Assembly: GCF_000718515.1 (NCBI RefSeq)
Contig: NZ_JNZS01000012.1
Span: 186,001-250,000, forward strand
DNA: 64,000 nucleotides
Source of the DNA: Micromonospora parva
GTDB taxonomy: Bacteria; Actinomycetota; Actinomycetes; Mycobacteriales; Micromonosporaceae
Reading direction: 5' to 3'
Below the pieces are notes generated by a model. The model searched no databases, was not told the origin of the DNA, and saw only the letters and a program-made list of their open reading frames with translations. Made by a program: the position numbers and the translations under genes. Positions 1 to 8,908 of the stretch are shown here, piece by piece (the first letter of the stretch is position 1; the number at the start of each line of letters is the position of its first letter).

Positions 1-2779
1 TGGTGCTCTCCGCGGCGGCCTGGTCGACGACCCGGATGCCGGACTGGCTGCTGAAGTACTCGGACTGCTTGTGCTTCGGTTGCAGAATCGCCTGGGCGGT
101 GCCGGTGAGCGGGGCCGCCCCGCCCGCGCCGCCGCTGTCGGTGTACCGCGCGTTCAGCACATAGAACAGGTTGGCGCCGTCGGGGTGCCCGCCGAGCAGG
201 TCGGTGGAGATGGTCCCCGAGCAGCCCGGGTACTCGGTGGTCTCGTGCGCGTGGTCGTCGTGACCCAGTGCCGGGTTGAGGAACACCTTCGAGCAGTCGA
301 CAGTGCCGCCGTCCGGGTCGGTCACTGTGATCTGGTACGGCACCTTGTCACCGAAGGTCAGCATGCCCCCGTTCGGTGGAGTGGTGATGGTGAGCACCGG
401 GGCGCTGTTGCCGACGGTGATCTGGACGTTGGCGAAGCCTGTCTTGCCGGTGTTGTCGGTGACCTTCAACTGCGCGGTGTAGTTGCCGTTGGCGGTGTAG
501 ACCTTCGACGGGTTGGCAGCGGTGGAGGTGGTGCCGTCGCCGAACGTCCACTGGTAGCTCAGCGTGTTGCCCGGGTCCGGGTCGGCCGTGCCGGCGCTGC
601 TGAACTGGACGGTGAGTGGTGCGCTACCGCTGGTGGGTGTGCCGGTGGCCTTGGCGATCGGTGACCGACCGCCCTGGATGTAGTCGATCCGGTAGAGCCC
701 GGAGTCGCTGTTGCCACCACCGAAGTTGGTGCCCCACTCCAGCAGGTACAGCGAACCGTCCTTGCCGAATTCCATGTCCATCGGCTTGTTGAACCGGGTG
801 TTGGGCAGGAACGGGTTGGTGCGGGTCACCGCCGAGGAGGAGTCGAAGTGCACCTCCTTGACGTAGTTGCGCGCCCACTCGTAGAAGAAGTGCACGCCGT
901 CGTAGTAGGGCGGGAACTTCGTCTGGGACGGGTTCGACGCGTCGTACCGGTAGATCGGCCCGCCCATCGGCGCCGAGCCGCCGGAGCCCAGCTCCGGGAA
1001 GGTCGGTGAGGCGCCGTAGCCGTACCAGATGTTGGGTGCCACGACCGGCTTGAGGCTGGTCAGGCCGGTGTTGTTGGGCGAGTTGTTGACCGGCGCGTTG
1101 CAGTTGAACTTCGCGCCGACCACGCCGGTGTCCGGGTTGAACGGCGCGTACGGCTGGTTGTCACCGTGGCAGAACGGCCAGCCGTAGTTGCCGGCCTGCT
1201 TGATCACGTTGAGCTCGACCAGGCCCTCGGGCCCTCGGTTGGTGGTGGGCGGGTTGCGGTCCGGTCCGTAGTCGGCGAGGTAGACCCAGCCGTTGGCCGG
1301 GTCGATCGAGAAGCGGAACGGGTTGCGGAAGCCCATCGCGTAGATTTCCGGCTTGGTCTGCGCGGTGCCCTGCGGGTAGAGGTTGCCCGACGGGATGGTG
1401 TAGCCACCGCTCGTCGAGGGCCGGATGCGCAGCAGCTTGCCCCGCAGGTCGTTGGTGTTACCGGCGCTGCGCGCGGCGTCCAGGTTGGACTTGCCCGAGC
1501 GCCAGTCCAGCGGGGCGTAGCCCTGCCAGTTGGGGTCGAGGTTCGGGGGCGTGTCGTCGCCGGTGCCGATGTAGAGGTTGCCGTCCGGGCCGAACTTGAT
1601 GTACCCGCCGGTGTGGCCGGGCTCGGGGAAGGTCCGGTCCCGGTACGCCGGGATGTCGATGATCGTCACACCGCTGGACGTGTTCAGCGTGTCACCGCTG
1701 ACCGTGTAACGGGAGACCCGGTTGACGTCGGTGCTGCTGCTCGCCGGCGAGTGGTACAGGTAGATGTACCCGTTGCTGGCGAAGTTGGGGTCCAGCGCCA
1801 TGCCGGTGAGGCCGTCCTCGCCGCCGGTGTAGACGCTGAGCGTGCCGGCGGTCACGGTGCTGTTGGTGGAGGGCTTGAAGATCTTCACCTGACCGCCGCG
1901 CTGGACGTAGAAGACCCGGCCGTCCGGTGCCACACCCATCGCCATCGGGTCGACTGTGTTGTCGTCGAGGGTGCGCTTCTCGAAGTTGCCCCAGACGGTG
2001 CCGCCGCAGTCACCGGCGAGGTTGCCGGCCGCCCACTTGACACCACCGAGGACGTGGTTCTGGAAATTCGTCTCGCTGTAGGAGCCGATCGCGTGGCCCA
2101 TCGCGGTGGCCCACACCCGCCCGCCGGCGGCGTTACGACACCAGGAGATCGGGTGGTCCGGCCCCATCGCCCGTGATCCCGGGTTGTAGGTGCGCTCGTC
2201 GGCGGTCACCAGCACGTGCACGTTGCCGCGCGGGTTGGCGTCGAAGTTGTACCACTCCTCGCTGCGGGTCCACCGATCCGGCAGGCTGGACGTCGACGGG
2301 TGCTTCTTGTCGGCGACGATGGCGGTGCCCTGCAGTACGCCGGGGGAGTGTTCGGGCATGTGGGCGCCGCCGTTGATGGTCTGGTCCCACCACGGGTACT
2401 CGGACTCGATGCCCATGTCGGTGGCGTTGTGGATGCCGACGATGCCCTTGCCGCTGGCGAGGTAGCCCTCCACCGCCTGGCGCTGGGCCGCCGAGGTCCA
2501 GACCATGCCGGAGGTCTGGAACATGATGATGACGTCGAAGGTCGCCAGGTTGCTGGCGGTGAAGACGCTCGAGTCCTCGGTCTGCACCAGCTCGAAGTTG
2601 TTCGCTGCGGCCTGCTGCTGGAACATGCTGATGCCGGCGGGAATCGAGTCGTGCCGGTAGCCGACGGTCTTGGTGAACAGCAGGGCCCGGAAGACCGGGG
2701 CCGCCGATGCGGGTGGCGCGAGTCCGAGCGCCAGCAACATGCCGGCGATCACTGAGATGAGCAATGTGTTGCGACGCAT
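1..2779 (-). CDS. Secreted ThuA-like / sugar dehydrogenase / PKD protein (3' end outside window)
   Basis: The reading frame is open from ATG 2779 to the window edge, giving at least 926 codons; the C-terminus is missing. Residues 1-26 are a signal peptide ending in PPASA. Residues about 28-240 match the ThuA/trehalose-utilisation fold (FTKTVGYRHDSIP near the start, then GIVGIHNATDMG and WYNFDANPRGNVHVL). Residues about 270-690 look like a glucose/sorbosone dehydrogenase beta-propeller (GVAPDGRVFYVQRGG, PGHTGGYIKFGPDGNLYIGT, MGFRNPFRFSIDP, GNYGWPFCHGDN). Residues about 705-770 are a PKD domain (YQWTFGDGTTS), followed by another beta-rich module. Family knowledge suggests secreted oxidation of a sugar or glycoside. 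Cofactor and substrate cannot be read from the sequence. It is divergent from a sugar importer. Confidence 0.9.
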   Translation of the reverse strand, partial: MRRNTLLISVIAGMLLALGLAPPASAAPVFRALLFTKTVGYRHDSIPAGISMFQQQAAANNFELVQTEDSSVFTASNLATFDVIIMFQTSGMVWTSAAQRQAVEGYLASGKGIVGIHNATDMGIESEYPWWDQTINGGAHMPEHSPGVLQGTAIVADKKHPSTSSLPDRWTRSEEWYNFDANPRGNVHVLVTADERTYNPGSRAMGPDHPISWCRNAAGGRVWATAMGHAIGSYSETNFQNHVLGGVKWAAGNLAGDCGGTVWGNFEKRTLDDNTVDPMAMGVAPDGRVFYVQRGGQVKIFKPSTNSTVTAGTLSVYTGGEDGLTGMALDPNFASNGYIYLYHSPASSSTDVNRVSRYTVSGDTLNTSSGVTIIDIPAYRDRTFPEPGHTGGYIKFGPDGNLYIGTGDDTPPNLDPNWQGYAPLDWRSGKSNLDAARSAGNTNDLRGKLLRIRPSTSGGYTIPSGNLYPQGTAQTKPEIYAMGFRNPFRFSIDPANGWVYLADYGPDRNPPTTNRGPEGLVELNVIKQAGNYGWPFCHGDNQPYAPFNPDTGVVGAKFNCNAPVNNSPNNTGLTSLKPVVAPNIWYGYGASPTFPELGSGGSAPMGGPIYRYDASNPSQTKFPPYYDGVHFFYEWARNYVKEVHFDSSSAVTRTNPFLPNTRFNKPMDMEFGKDGSLYLLEWGTNFGGGNSDSGLYRIDYIQGGRSPIAKATGTPTSGSAPLTVQFSSAGTADPDPGNTLSYQWTFGDGTTSTAANPSKVYTANGNYTAQLKVTDNTGKTGFANVQITVGNSAPVLTITTPPNGGMLTFGDKVPYQITVTDPDGGTVDCSKVFLNPALGHDDHAHETTEYPGCSGTISTDLLGGHPDGANLFYVLNARYTDSGGAGGAAPLTGTAQAILQPKHKQSEYFSSQSGIRVVDQAAAEST

Positions 2780-3303
2780 GCCGTCTCCTAGGTTGAGCGG
2801 GCGTGGGGGTGCGACCGCGGGCACCACGCTGCGACAGGTCGTGCCTGGCCGCGGGGGCGGGCGCGAGCGTGCTGGCCTGTCCTCGTGCCGTCGCCGAAAC
2901 GGCAGTGAGACCCACAGGACGTAACACAGCGTGACGGTGGCCGTTGTCCTCGTCCGGGGTGGTCCACGAGGTCAGGATGAGCTAGGGATCTAAAGCTGTC
3001 AATCAATCGCCCAACGTCCGACGTCCGGTCTCGTGGACGGCGGGCGCCATCGACTGCCCTTGCCCGGGCATCGACGCTGGTCAGAGTGTTGGCCGTGGCA
3101 CTCGGCCCGGTCGAGGATTGCGGACCAGCACTCAAACATCTATCTTCATACGTGTGATGTTTCGTCGATGTCAAGAGAATGTTCTCTATAGAAGAACGTA
3201 AGCATTCAGCGCTAGCTACGAAAGTTCGATAGCCGGTAACGCGAAGTGGCCGTAACGTCTAATCGAACCTTGTTGATGACTACTGTCTGTGAGGGCTTAC
3301 GGG
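2780..3303. promoter_or_regulatory. Divergent intergenic control region with two palindromes
   Basis: About 520 bp without a convincing gene separates the dehydrogenase from the importer. It is locally AT-richer than its surroundings. It holds a 14-bp palindrome AGAGAATGTTCTCT at 3174-3187 and CGAAAGTTCG at 3219-3228 flanked by TAGC elements. Both are plausible operators for a sugar-responsive repressor. No regulator gene lies beside them in the window. Confidence 0.4.
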
Positions 3304-4815
3304 ATGTCAGACCCACGGCCGGCGCCGTTACTCACCCTTCGAGGCATCGGCAAGTCCTTCCTCGGCGTACGCGTTCTCGACGGTGTGGATCTCGACGTGG
3401 CACCGGGCGAGGTACACGCCGTCGTCGGCGAGAACGGTGCCGGGAAGTCGACTCTCATGAAAATCGTCTCCGGTGGCTACAGCCCGGACGAGGGCACCGT
3501 CGAGTTCGCCGGTGCCACGCGTAGCTTCCGCGGCCCGCGCGACGCGCAGCGGGCCGGCGTCGGCATCATCCACCAGGAGTTCAACCTCCTACCGGAGCGC
3601 ACCGTCGCGGAGAACGTCTACCTGGGGCACGAGCCGGTCCGCCGCGGCTTGGTCGACCGCCGGGGCATGCTGGAGCGCACCCGGCAGCTGCTCGCCTCGA
3701 TCGGCGAGACCACGTTGCCGGCCGACGCCCGGGTGGGGCAGCTCGGTGTCGCGCAGCAGCAGGTCGTCGAGATCGCCAAGGCGCTGGCCCTGGACGCGCA
3801 ACTGCTGATCATGGACGAGCCCACCGCGGCGCTGGCCGACCACGAGGTCGAGCTGCTCTACGGGCTGGTGCGCCGACTCCAGGAGCGGGGCATCGGGCTG
3901 CTGTACGTCTCGCACCGGCTCGCCGAGGTCTTCGACCTGTCCGGTCGGATCACCGTTCTCAAGGACGGCCGTCGAGTCACGACGGTGGCCACCGCCGACA
4001 CCACCGGCGACGAGCTGGTGCGGCACATGGTCGGCCGGGAGCTGTCCAGCTACTACCCGGACCGGGCCGCCCCCGAGGACCGGGGCCCGGTGCGGCTCAA
4101 CCTTCGCGACGCGGGAAACCGGAAGCTGCGCGACGTCAACCTTCAGCTGCGCGCCGGCGAGGTGCTCGGCATCGGCGGTCTGCAGGGCTCCGGGCGGTCC
4201 GCGCTGGCCCGCGCGATCTTCGGGGTGTCGCCGTTCACGACCGGCGACGTCACGCTCGACGACCGGCCGGTTCGGCTGCGCTCACCCCGCACCGCGATGC
4301 GGGCCGGCATCGCCTACGTCACCGAGGACCGCAAGGGCGAGGGGATCGTTCCCCGGCAGTCGGTGCTCGACAACGCGCTGCTCGCCAGCCGGGCCGTCTT
4401 CGCTGCTCGCTCCGGCCGGGCGGCACGGACGCTGCGGGTACGCGAGCTGCTGGCCGCCGTCGAGGTGCGCGGCGCCGGCGACGACCAGGAGATCCGCTTC
4501 CTGTCCGGGGGCAACCAGCAGAAGGTCGTGCTGGCCCGCTGGCTCGCGCTCAACCCGCGGATCCTGCTCTTCGACGAGCCGACCCGGGGCATCGACGTGG
4601 GCGCGAAGTCAGCCATCCATGATCTCGTCCGCCGCCTCGCCCGCGACGGCGCGGCGGTGCTGATGATCTCGTCCGATCTACCGGAGCTGCTGGGAATGAG
4701 TGACCGGATCGTCGTCATGCGGGACGGCCACGTCGCGGGCGAGCTGCCCGCCGGCGCGACCGAGGAGGAGGTCGTCGCGCTGGCGGTCGGCACCGCGCGT
4801 GAGGCCGTCGCATGA
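3304..4815 (+). CDS. Sugar ABC transporter ATP-binding protein, duplicated NBD (RbsA/XylG type)
   Basis: This is the cytoplasmic ATPase of a CUT2-family importer, about 503 aa with two fused nucleotide-binding domains as usual for the family. NBD1 has Walker A GENGAGKST, a signature-like LGVAQQQ and Walker B LLIMDEPTAAL. NBD2 has a degenerate P-loop region GLQGSGRSALARAI, signature LSGGNQQKVVLARW and ILLFDEPTRGID. ATG 3304 is preferred over GTG 3289 because GAGGG at 3291-3295 lies at SD distance from it. The stop overlaps the next start (ATGA at 4812), so the genes are translationally coupled. The pentose or hexose substrate is not determined by this subunit. Confidence 0.95.
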   Translation: MSDPRPAPLLTLRGIGKSFLGVRVLDGVDLDVAPGEVHAVVGENGAGKSTLMKIVSGGYSPDEGTVEFAGATRSFRGPRDAQRAGVGIIHQEFNLLPERTVAENVYLGHEPVRRGLVDRRGMLERTRQLLASIGETTLPADARVGQLGVAQQQVVEIAKALALDAQLLIMDEPTAALADHEVELLYGLVRRLQERGIGLLYVSHRLAEVFDLSGRITVLKDGRRVTTVATADTTGDELVRHMVGRELSSYYPDRAAPEDRGPVRLNLRDAGNRKLRDVNLQLRAGEVLGIGGLQGSGRSALARAIFGVSPFTTGDVTLDDRPVRLRSPRTAMRAGIAYVTEDRKGEGIVPRQSVLDNALLASRAVFAARSGRAARTLRVRELLAAVEVRGAGDDQEIRFLSGGNQQKVVLARWLALNPRILLFDEPTRGIDVGAKSAIHDLVRRLARDGAAVLMISSDLPELLGMSDRIVVMRDGHVAGELPAGATEEEVVALAVGTAREAVA

Positions 4816-5783
4816 GCGCTTTGTCGCTGCTGCCGGCCCGGCGTCCCGTACCGGGTGTCTTCGTGGCCCTGACCCTGACCCTGGCGATCGGTTGGCTGGT
4901 CGTCCTGCTCGACGGCGGTCAGCTCTTCAACCAGTCCACGACGGTGAGCCTGCTGCATGTCGCCGCCGGCCTGGGGCTGGTCGCGGTGGGGCAGACCCTG
5001 GTCATCCTGGGGGGTTCGCTCGACCTCTCGGTGGCGTACGTGATCAGCCTCAGCACCCTCGTCGCGGCCGAGACGATGAACGGCAGCGACGGTGCGGTGC
5101 TGCCGGCGATCGGCCTGGTGCTCGTCGTCAGCGCCGGCGTCGGGCTGCTCAACGGGATCCTCGTCACCAGGTTCCGGGTCAACGCGTTCATCGCGACGCT
5201 CGGGGTCGGGTTGCTGCTCAAGGGCTACCTGGACAACGGCTACGACGGTCCGGCCGGTACGACAGCACCCGCACTCGTGCAGGCGCTCGGCTACCAGCGT
5301 GTCGGGCCGGTCCCGGTGTCGTTCCTGCTGTTGGTAGCCGTCACCGCGGCGGCCTGGTTCGCGCTGTCGCGGACCCGCTTCGGCCATCACCTGGTCGCTG
5401 TCGGCGGGGATCCGGAGGTGGCGCGGCTCTCCGGTGTCCGCAACGACCGGGTCCTCGTCACCGCCCACGTCCTGTGTTCGATGTGCGCGGGGCTCGCCGG
5501 CATCTATCTCGCCAGTCGGCTCGGCTCGGGTGCCCCCCGGGTCGGCACCGAGGGTCTCTACGACCTGGAGTCGATCGCCGCGGTGGTGATCGGCGGGACC
5601 GCTCTCGCCGGTGGGCGCGGCGGCGTCGTCGGCACTGTCGGCGGCGTGCTGCTGCTGGCCAGCATCGACGCCATCTTCAACCAGCTTGAGGTCGACGCCT
5701 TCTTCAAGCAGGTGATCCGGGGCGTCATCATCATCGCCGCGGTCGCCGTCTACGCCCGCAGGGCCATGCGAAAGGCGGCCTAG
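4812..5783 (+). CDS. Sugar ABC transporter permease (RbsC-type), first copy
   Basis: This is a 323-aa integral membrane permease of the BPD_transp_2 (RbsC/AraH) family with about eight to ten hydrophobic segments. It shows the conserved stretches VGQTLVILGGSLDLSVAYV, NAFIATLGVGLLLKGY and IAAVVIGGTALAGGRGG. It starts inside the stop of the ATPase gene and ends two bases before a second permease, so the importer probably uses a heterodimeric channel. It belongs to the 3304-8824 operon. Confidence 0.95.
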   Translation: MSALSLLPARRPVPGVFVALTLTLAIGWLVVLLDGGQLFNQSTTVSLLHVAAGLGLVAVGQTLVILGGSLDLSVAYVISLSTLVAAETMNGSDGAVLPAIGLVLVVSAGVGLLNGILVTRFRVNAFIATLGVGLLLKGYLDNGYDGPAGTTAPALVQALGYQRVGPVPVSFLLLVAVTAAAWFALSRTRFGHHLVAVGGDPEVARLSGVRNDRVLVTAHVLCSMCAGLAGIYLASRLGSGAPRVGTEGLYDLESIAAVVIGGTALAGGRGGVVGTVGGVLLLASIDAIFNQLEVDAFFKQVIRGVIIIAAVAVYARRAMRKAA

Positions 5784-5785
5784 TC

Positions 5786-6769
5786 ATGCAGACCGTCCAA
5801 CCCCGTTCCCTGCCGCTGCGGTTGCCGCGGGTGCGTCCCGGTGGTGTCCTGCCGATCCTCGCGATTCTCGCGGTGTTGGTGGTGCTGGTCGGCATCCGGC
5901 AGCCCGACTTCCTGGCCCCGCCGTCGCTGATGTCGTTCCTGGGGCGGTCGGCGCCGATCATCCTGCTCGCCGCCGGTCAGTACTTCGTGATCGTCTCCGG
6001 TGAGTTCGATCTCTCGGTCGGGTCCCTGGTCACCGCGCAGGTGGTGGTAGCAGCCCGACTGATCGACAGCGATCCGGCGCGTACCTGGCCGGTGGTGCTG
6101 CTCCTGCTCGCCTTCGGAGCGCTTGTCGGGTTGGTCAACGGCCTGGTCACGACCCGGCTGCGGGTGCCGTCGTTCATCACCACGCTCGGCATGTTCCTGA
6201 TCCTCGTGGGCGCTGTGTACCTGTGGTCCGACGGCGCTCCGAAGGGTGGGCTCTCCGAGGAGTTCCGGCGGTTCGGCCGGCGGGCCTTCGAGGACGTTCC
6301 GCTGCTGGGCCGGGTGCCGTACGCGCTGGTGGTCCTTGTGGTCCTGGCGGTGGCGGCAGTGCTGCTGATGCGGTCGGACTTCGGTCGGACGCTGGTCGCC
6401 GTCGGCGACAACCCGCGCACCGCCGAGCTGAGCGGGGTACGGGTGTGGCGTACCCGGACCTTCGCTTTCATCCTCAGCGGTCTGGCCGCGGCGGTGGCGG
6501 CGATCCTCCTGGGTGGCTACAGCGGCGTGTCGTTCCAGGCCGGCAACGGCCTGGAGTTCGGTGCGATCACCGCGGTCGTCCTCGGTGGGGTGGCGCTCGG
6601 CGGAGGTCGCGGCGCTGTCGTCGGGGCGATGCTCGGCGCGCTGACCCTCGAACTGCTGTTCGCTCTCATGAATTTCTACGGCGTCTCCGGCGCCCTCAGG
6701 TCGACCGTCCAGGGCGCGATCATCCTGCTCGCCGTGGCGGTCTCGGCAACGCGTTCTTCGTCCAGATAA
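5786..6769 (+). CDS. Sugar ABC transporter permease (RbsC-type), second copy
   Basis: This is a 327-aa RbsC-family permease paralogous to the preceding gene. Family stretches are AAGQYFVIVSGEFDLSVGSL, VPSFITTLGMFLILVGAVY and AITAVVLGGVALGGGRGA. A loop around residues 145-165 (SDGAPKGGLSEEFRRFGRR) is longer than in the first permease. It starts two bases after the upstream stop. Its own stop (TAA 6767-6769) overlaps the AAGGGG ribosome site of the receptor gene. Confidence 0.95.
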   Translation: MQTVQPRSLPLRLPRVRPGGVLPILAILAVLVVLVGIRQPDFLAPPSLMSFLGRSAPIILLAAGQYFVIVSGEFDLSVGSLVTAQVVVAARLIDSDPARTWPVVLLLLAFGALVGLVNGLVTTRLRVPSFITTLGMFLILVGAVYLWSDGAPKGGLSEEFRRFGRRAFEDVPLLGRVPYALVVLVVLAVAAVLLMRSDFGRTLVAVGDNPRTAELSGVRVWRTRTFAFILSGLAAAVAAILLGGYSGVSFQAGNGLEFGAITAVVLGGVALGGGRGAVVGAMLGALTLELLFALMNFYGVSGALRSTVQGAIILLAVAVSATRSSSR

Positions 6770-6781
6770 GGGGAAACCATA

Positions 6782-7966
6782 GTGCGACGTTCCATGGCGG
6801 CACTGGCCGCTGTCACGCTGCTGTCTGTTGCCGCATGTGCCACCGACGAGCCGGCCGCGAGCCCTTCGGGGAGTGCGTCCGCCGCCACTGGTTCCGGCAC
6901 CGGGGACCAGTCGAAGTTCTTCGTGCAGGCCGACTACGACGCCGAGCTCGCGCTGCTCGACGCGGCACCGACGGGCCCGGCCGACAAGCCGTGGGAGCAG
7001 GTGCTCAACCCGACGATGGTCGACACGGCCAAGTTCAAGAAGAACGGCCCGCACAAGATCTGCTTCTCGAACGCGGCGCTGAACAACCCGTGGCGTCAGG
7101 TCGGGTTCAAGACGATGCAGGCCGAGGTCGAGGCGCAGAAGAGCCGCATCAAGGAGTTCGTGCACGTCGACGCCGAGGGCAAGGACCAGAAGCAGATCGC
7201 GGACATCAACGACCTGCTCGGCAAGGGCTGCGACGCGCTCATCGTCTCGCCGAACACCACCGCCACGCTCACCCCGGCCGTCGAGGCGGCCTGCAAGGCC
7301 GGGCTGCCGGTCGTCGTGTTCGACCGTGGGGTCAACACGAAGTGCCCGGTGACGTTCATCAACCCCATCGGCGGTTACGGGTTCGGCCACGTCGGCGCCG
7401 AGTTCGTCAGCCAGAAGATGAAGCCCGGCGGCAAGGTCCTCGCCCTGCGGATCCTGCCCGGCGTCGACGTCCTGGAGACCCGCTGGTCGGCGGCGAAGGT
7501 GGCGTTCGACAAGGCGAAGGTCGACGTCGTCGGCGTCGAGTTCACCGACGGCGACCCGGCCAAGACCAAGAAGATCGTTGACGACTACATCCAGCGGTAC
7601 GGCACGATCGATGGGGTCTGGATGGACGCCGGAGCGACGGCCGTCGCGGCGGTCGAGGCGTTCCAGGACGCGGGCAAGCCCGTTCCGCCGATGAACGGCG
7701 AGGACCAGCTCGACTTCCTGAAGATCTGGAAGGACAAGAACCTCACCGCGATCGCACCGACCTACCCGACCTACCAGTGGCGCACGCCGATCCTGGCGGT
7801 GCTGCAGATCCTCGACGGCAAGCAGGTGTCCAGCCCGTGGAAGCTGCCACAGCCGACCGTCACGCAGGACAACCTCGACAAGTACCTCGACCCGAGCATG
7901 CCGCCCCTGCACTACGCGATGTGCGGCTGCACCGACCTGCCCGGCTACCCGCAGCGCTGGAAGTAG
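6782..7966 (+). CDS. Sugar ABC transporter substrate-binding lipoprotein (RbsB-type)
   Basis: This 394-aa periplasmic-binding protein of the Peripla_BP_4 class would be anchored to the outer membrane face as a lipoprotein. The signal peptide ends in lipobox VAAC (Cys19), followed by an A/S/G-rich tether. Core motifs include CFSNAALNNPWRQVGFK, the first-lobe stretch QIADINDLLGKGCDALIVSP and a central PVVVFDRGVNT. GTG 6782 follows AAGGGG at 6768-6773. The C-terminal segment (MCGCTDLPGYP) contains two Cys residues that could pair. It is the likely specificity determinant of the operon; the substrate is unknown. Confidence 0.93.
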   Translation: MRRSMAALAAVTLLSVAACATDEPAASPSGSASAATGSGTGDQSKFFVQADYDAELALLDAAPTGPADKPWEQVLNPTMVDTAKFKKNGPHKICFSNAALNNPWRQVGFKTMQAEVEAQKSRIKEFVHVDAEGKDQKQIADINDLLGKGCDALIVSPNTTATLTPAVEAACKAGLPVVVFDRGVNTKCPVTFINPIGGYGFGHVGAEFVSQKMKPGGKVLALRILPGVDVLETRWSAAKVAFDKAKVDVVGVEFTDGDPAKTKKIVDDYIQRYGTIDGVWMDAGATAVAAVEAFQDAGKPVPPMNGEDQLDFLKIWKDKNLTAIAPTYPTYQWRTPILAVLQILDGKQVSSPWKLPQPTVTQDNLDKYLDPSMPPLHYAMCGCTDLPGYPQRWK

Positions 7967-7972
7967 GAACCG

Positions 7973-8824
7973 ATGTACGCCATCGGCGTCAACCCCTGGG
8001 TCTGGGCCTCGCCGGTCGACGACAAGGCCCTGGCCGAGCTGATTCCGCGGATCGCCGAGTTCGGCTTCGACGCCGTCGAGTTGCCGATCGAGCAGCCCGG
8101 TGACTGGGACCCGATCCGTACCCGGGACCTGTTGGCGGCGCACGGCCTCGTGGCCGCCGGTGTCTGCGCGGTCACCCCGCCGGGGCGGGAACTGGTCGAC
8201 GCCGCGCCAGCGGTGGTCGAGTCGACGGTGGCGTACCTCATGGGCTGCGTGGCGAGCGCGGCGGCCGTCGGCGCTGGATGCGTCGGCGGCCCCGCGTACG
8301 CCTCGGTCGGCCGCACCTGGCGGATGTCGCCGGCGGCCCGCGCGGCCTGCTACGCGGATTTCCGGCGCAACCTGGCGCCGGTGGCCGAGCGGGCCGGCGA
8401 GTTGGGCGTGAGCATCGGCGTCGAGGCGTTGAACCGCTACGAGACGAGCGTCGTCAACACTGTCGAGCAGACCGTCGAGATGATCGACGGGCTGCCGTCG
8501 AACGTCGGCATCATGATCGACACGTACCACATGAACATCGAGGAGGCCGACCCGTACGCGGCCCTCGCCGTCGCCGGCCCGCACATCAAGCATGTCCAGG
8601 TCAGCGGCACCAATCGGGGCGCGCCCGGTGCTGACCACTTCGACTGGCCCCGCTTCTTCACCGTCCTGCGGGACACCGGCTACCAGGGCGCGATCTGCAT
8701 CGAGTCGTTCACGGCGGAGAACGAGACCATCGCCACCGCCGCGGCGATCTGGCGTCCGTTGGCCCCCTCGCAGGACCGTCTCGCCACGGACGGCCTGCGC
8801 TATCTCCGGGAGATCCTCGGGTAG
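7973..8824 (+). CDS. Sugar epimerase, D-tagatose/D-psicose 3-epimerase-like TIM barrel
   Basis: This 283-aa AP-endonuclease-2/xylose-isomerase-like TIM barrel contains the ketose 3-epimerase motifs: a Glu in SIGVEALNRYETSV, an Asp/His block in MIDTYHMNIEEADP, a His in HIKHVQVSGTNRGAPG and the final catalytic Glu in ICIESF. These are the expected metal ligands and acid/base pair. ATG 7973 lies 6 bp after the receptor stop, with only a weak AGGA. It is the only intracellular enzyme of the importer operon, so it probably epimerises or isomerises the imported sugar or keto-sugar. Related family members act on 3-keto-glycosides, which is an alternative here. Confidence 0.88.
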   Translation: MYAIGVNPWVWASPVDDKALAELIPRIAEFGFDAVELPIEQPGDWDPIRTRDLLAAHGLVAAGVCAVTPPGRELVDAAPAVVESTVAYLMGCVASAAAVGAGCVGGPAYASVGRTWRMSPAARAACYADFRRNLAPVAERAGELGVSIGVEALNRYETSVVNTVEQTVEMIDGLPSNVGIMIDTYHMNIEEADPYAALAVAGPHIKHVQVSGTNRGAPGADHFDWPRFFTVLRDTGYQGAICIESFTAENETIATAAAIWRPLAPSQDRLATDGLRYLREILG

Positions 8825-8908
8825 CCGCCGCCCGCTCCTACCAGTCACGCCTCCCGCCCGTCGAGGCGTTCCGTCCCCATGCCCTCCGCACGTCAGGAGC
8901 ACCGTCCC

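Noticed and set aside
1166..2176. Plus-strand open frame of about 336 codons
   Set aside because: It is antisense to the sugar-dehydrogenase domain, which has clear family motifs on the minus strand.
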